Source: Candidatus Latescibacterota bacterium (GTDB lineage Bacteria > Latescibacterota > UBA2968 > GCA-2709665). From it: a DNA stretch of 5,663 nt. This document shows positions 5,500 through 5,663 of the stretch, piece by piece. The DNA is taken from assembly GCA_012271065.1 (NCBI GenBank), contig JAAXHE010000271.1:1-5663 (forward strand), read 5' to 3'. Numbering within the stretch: the stretch's first letter is position 1; each line of letters starts with the position of its first letter. The notes under the pieces are model-generated. The model made no database searches. It saw nothing but the letters and a program-made list of their open reading frames with translations, and was not told the origin of the DNA. The position numbers and the translations under genes were made by a program.

Positions 5500-5663
5500 C
5501 GTGCCGCGTCCTCCGAACCCGCCTGCCGGAACGTCGCCGGCTGCGGTTTCACGTTTCGGGTTGGACGAAAGAAAAACCGGATGGCCGCAAGCAGTGAGTC
5601 CCGCCAACCGGTATGGTTGAACCCAACCCTGAAAACACGTTAGAGTCTTTCAGTAAGCCTTCA
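5500..5663 (-). other. Leader region upstream of lnt-tatC
   Basis: These 164 bases hold the ribosome binding site and no convincing gene. I found no clear -35/-10 pair. Short inverted repeats occur: CAACC/GGTTG around a 5-base loop (5605-5619) and CTGAAA/TTTCAG 13 bases apart (5629-5653). Both are too short to call. The promoter could lie here or beyond the right edge. Confidence 0.4.
5509..5514 (-). promoter_or_regulatory. Shine-Dalgarno site of lnt-tatC
   Basis: The minus strand reads GGAGGA, then 9 bases, then ATG at 5499. This strong site sets the start at 5499 rather than at the upstream in-frame TTG (5607). Confidence 0.8.

Noticed and set aside
5500..5607. N-terminal extension of the fusion from a TTG codon at 5607
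   Set aside because: The extra 36 residues do not look like Lnt, and the strong GGAGGA site points to ATG 5499.
5549..5663. Minus-strand frame open from the right edge, ending in TGA at 5549
   Set aside because: Only about 37 codons are visible with no recognisable motif. It could be the tail of an upstream gene but nothing supports it.

Overview
The window reads as a chromosomal piece of a diderm (Gram-negative-type) bacterium. The evidence is an apolipoprotein N-acyltransferase (Lnt), a Tat translocase subunit and nucleotide-sugar genes of the kind used for surface polysaccharides. The genes are fairly GC-rich by eye and use ordinary bacterial codons and Shine-Dalgarno sites. No marker allows a phylum call; an uncultured lineage is possible. 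No RNA gene, mobile element or CRISPR array was seen.

All confident genes lie on the minus strand, so transcription runs from high to low coordinates. In that order they are: (1) 5499-3178, one 773-codon frame encoding a complete Lnt joined in frame to a complete TatC through a proline-rich linker; (2) 3090-2113, a CaCA-family sodium/calcium-type antiporter; (3) 2103-1069, a dTDP-glucose 4,6-dehydratase (RfbB/RmlB type); (4) a 231-base spacer; (5) 837-265, a dTDP-4-dehydrorhamnose 3,5-epimerase (RfbC/RmlC). Below 265 a minus-strand frame stays open to the left edge and may be the start of another gene, but this is uncertain. The 164 bases above 5499 hold only the leader of the fusion gene.

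Genes 1 to 3 are closely packed (87 and 9 bases apart) and could be one transcript. RfbB and RfbC catalyse consecutive steps of dTDP-L-rhamnose synthesis; rfbA and rfbD are not in the window. The Lnt-TatC protein joins two inner-membrane envelope-biogenesis activities: export of folded proteins by Tat and the last acylation step of lipoprotein maturation.

The most interesting point is the Lnt-TatC fusion. Next come unusual residues at conserved positions: Cys for the catalytic Asp in RfbB, an asymmetric ion-binding repeat in the antiporter, and a missing conserved Trp in Lnt.
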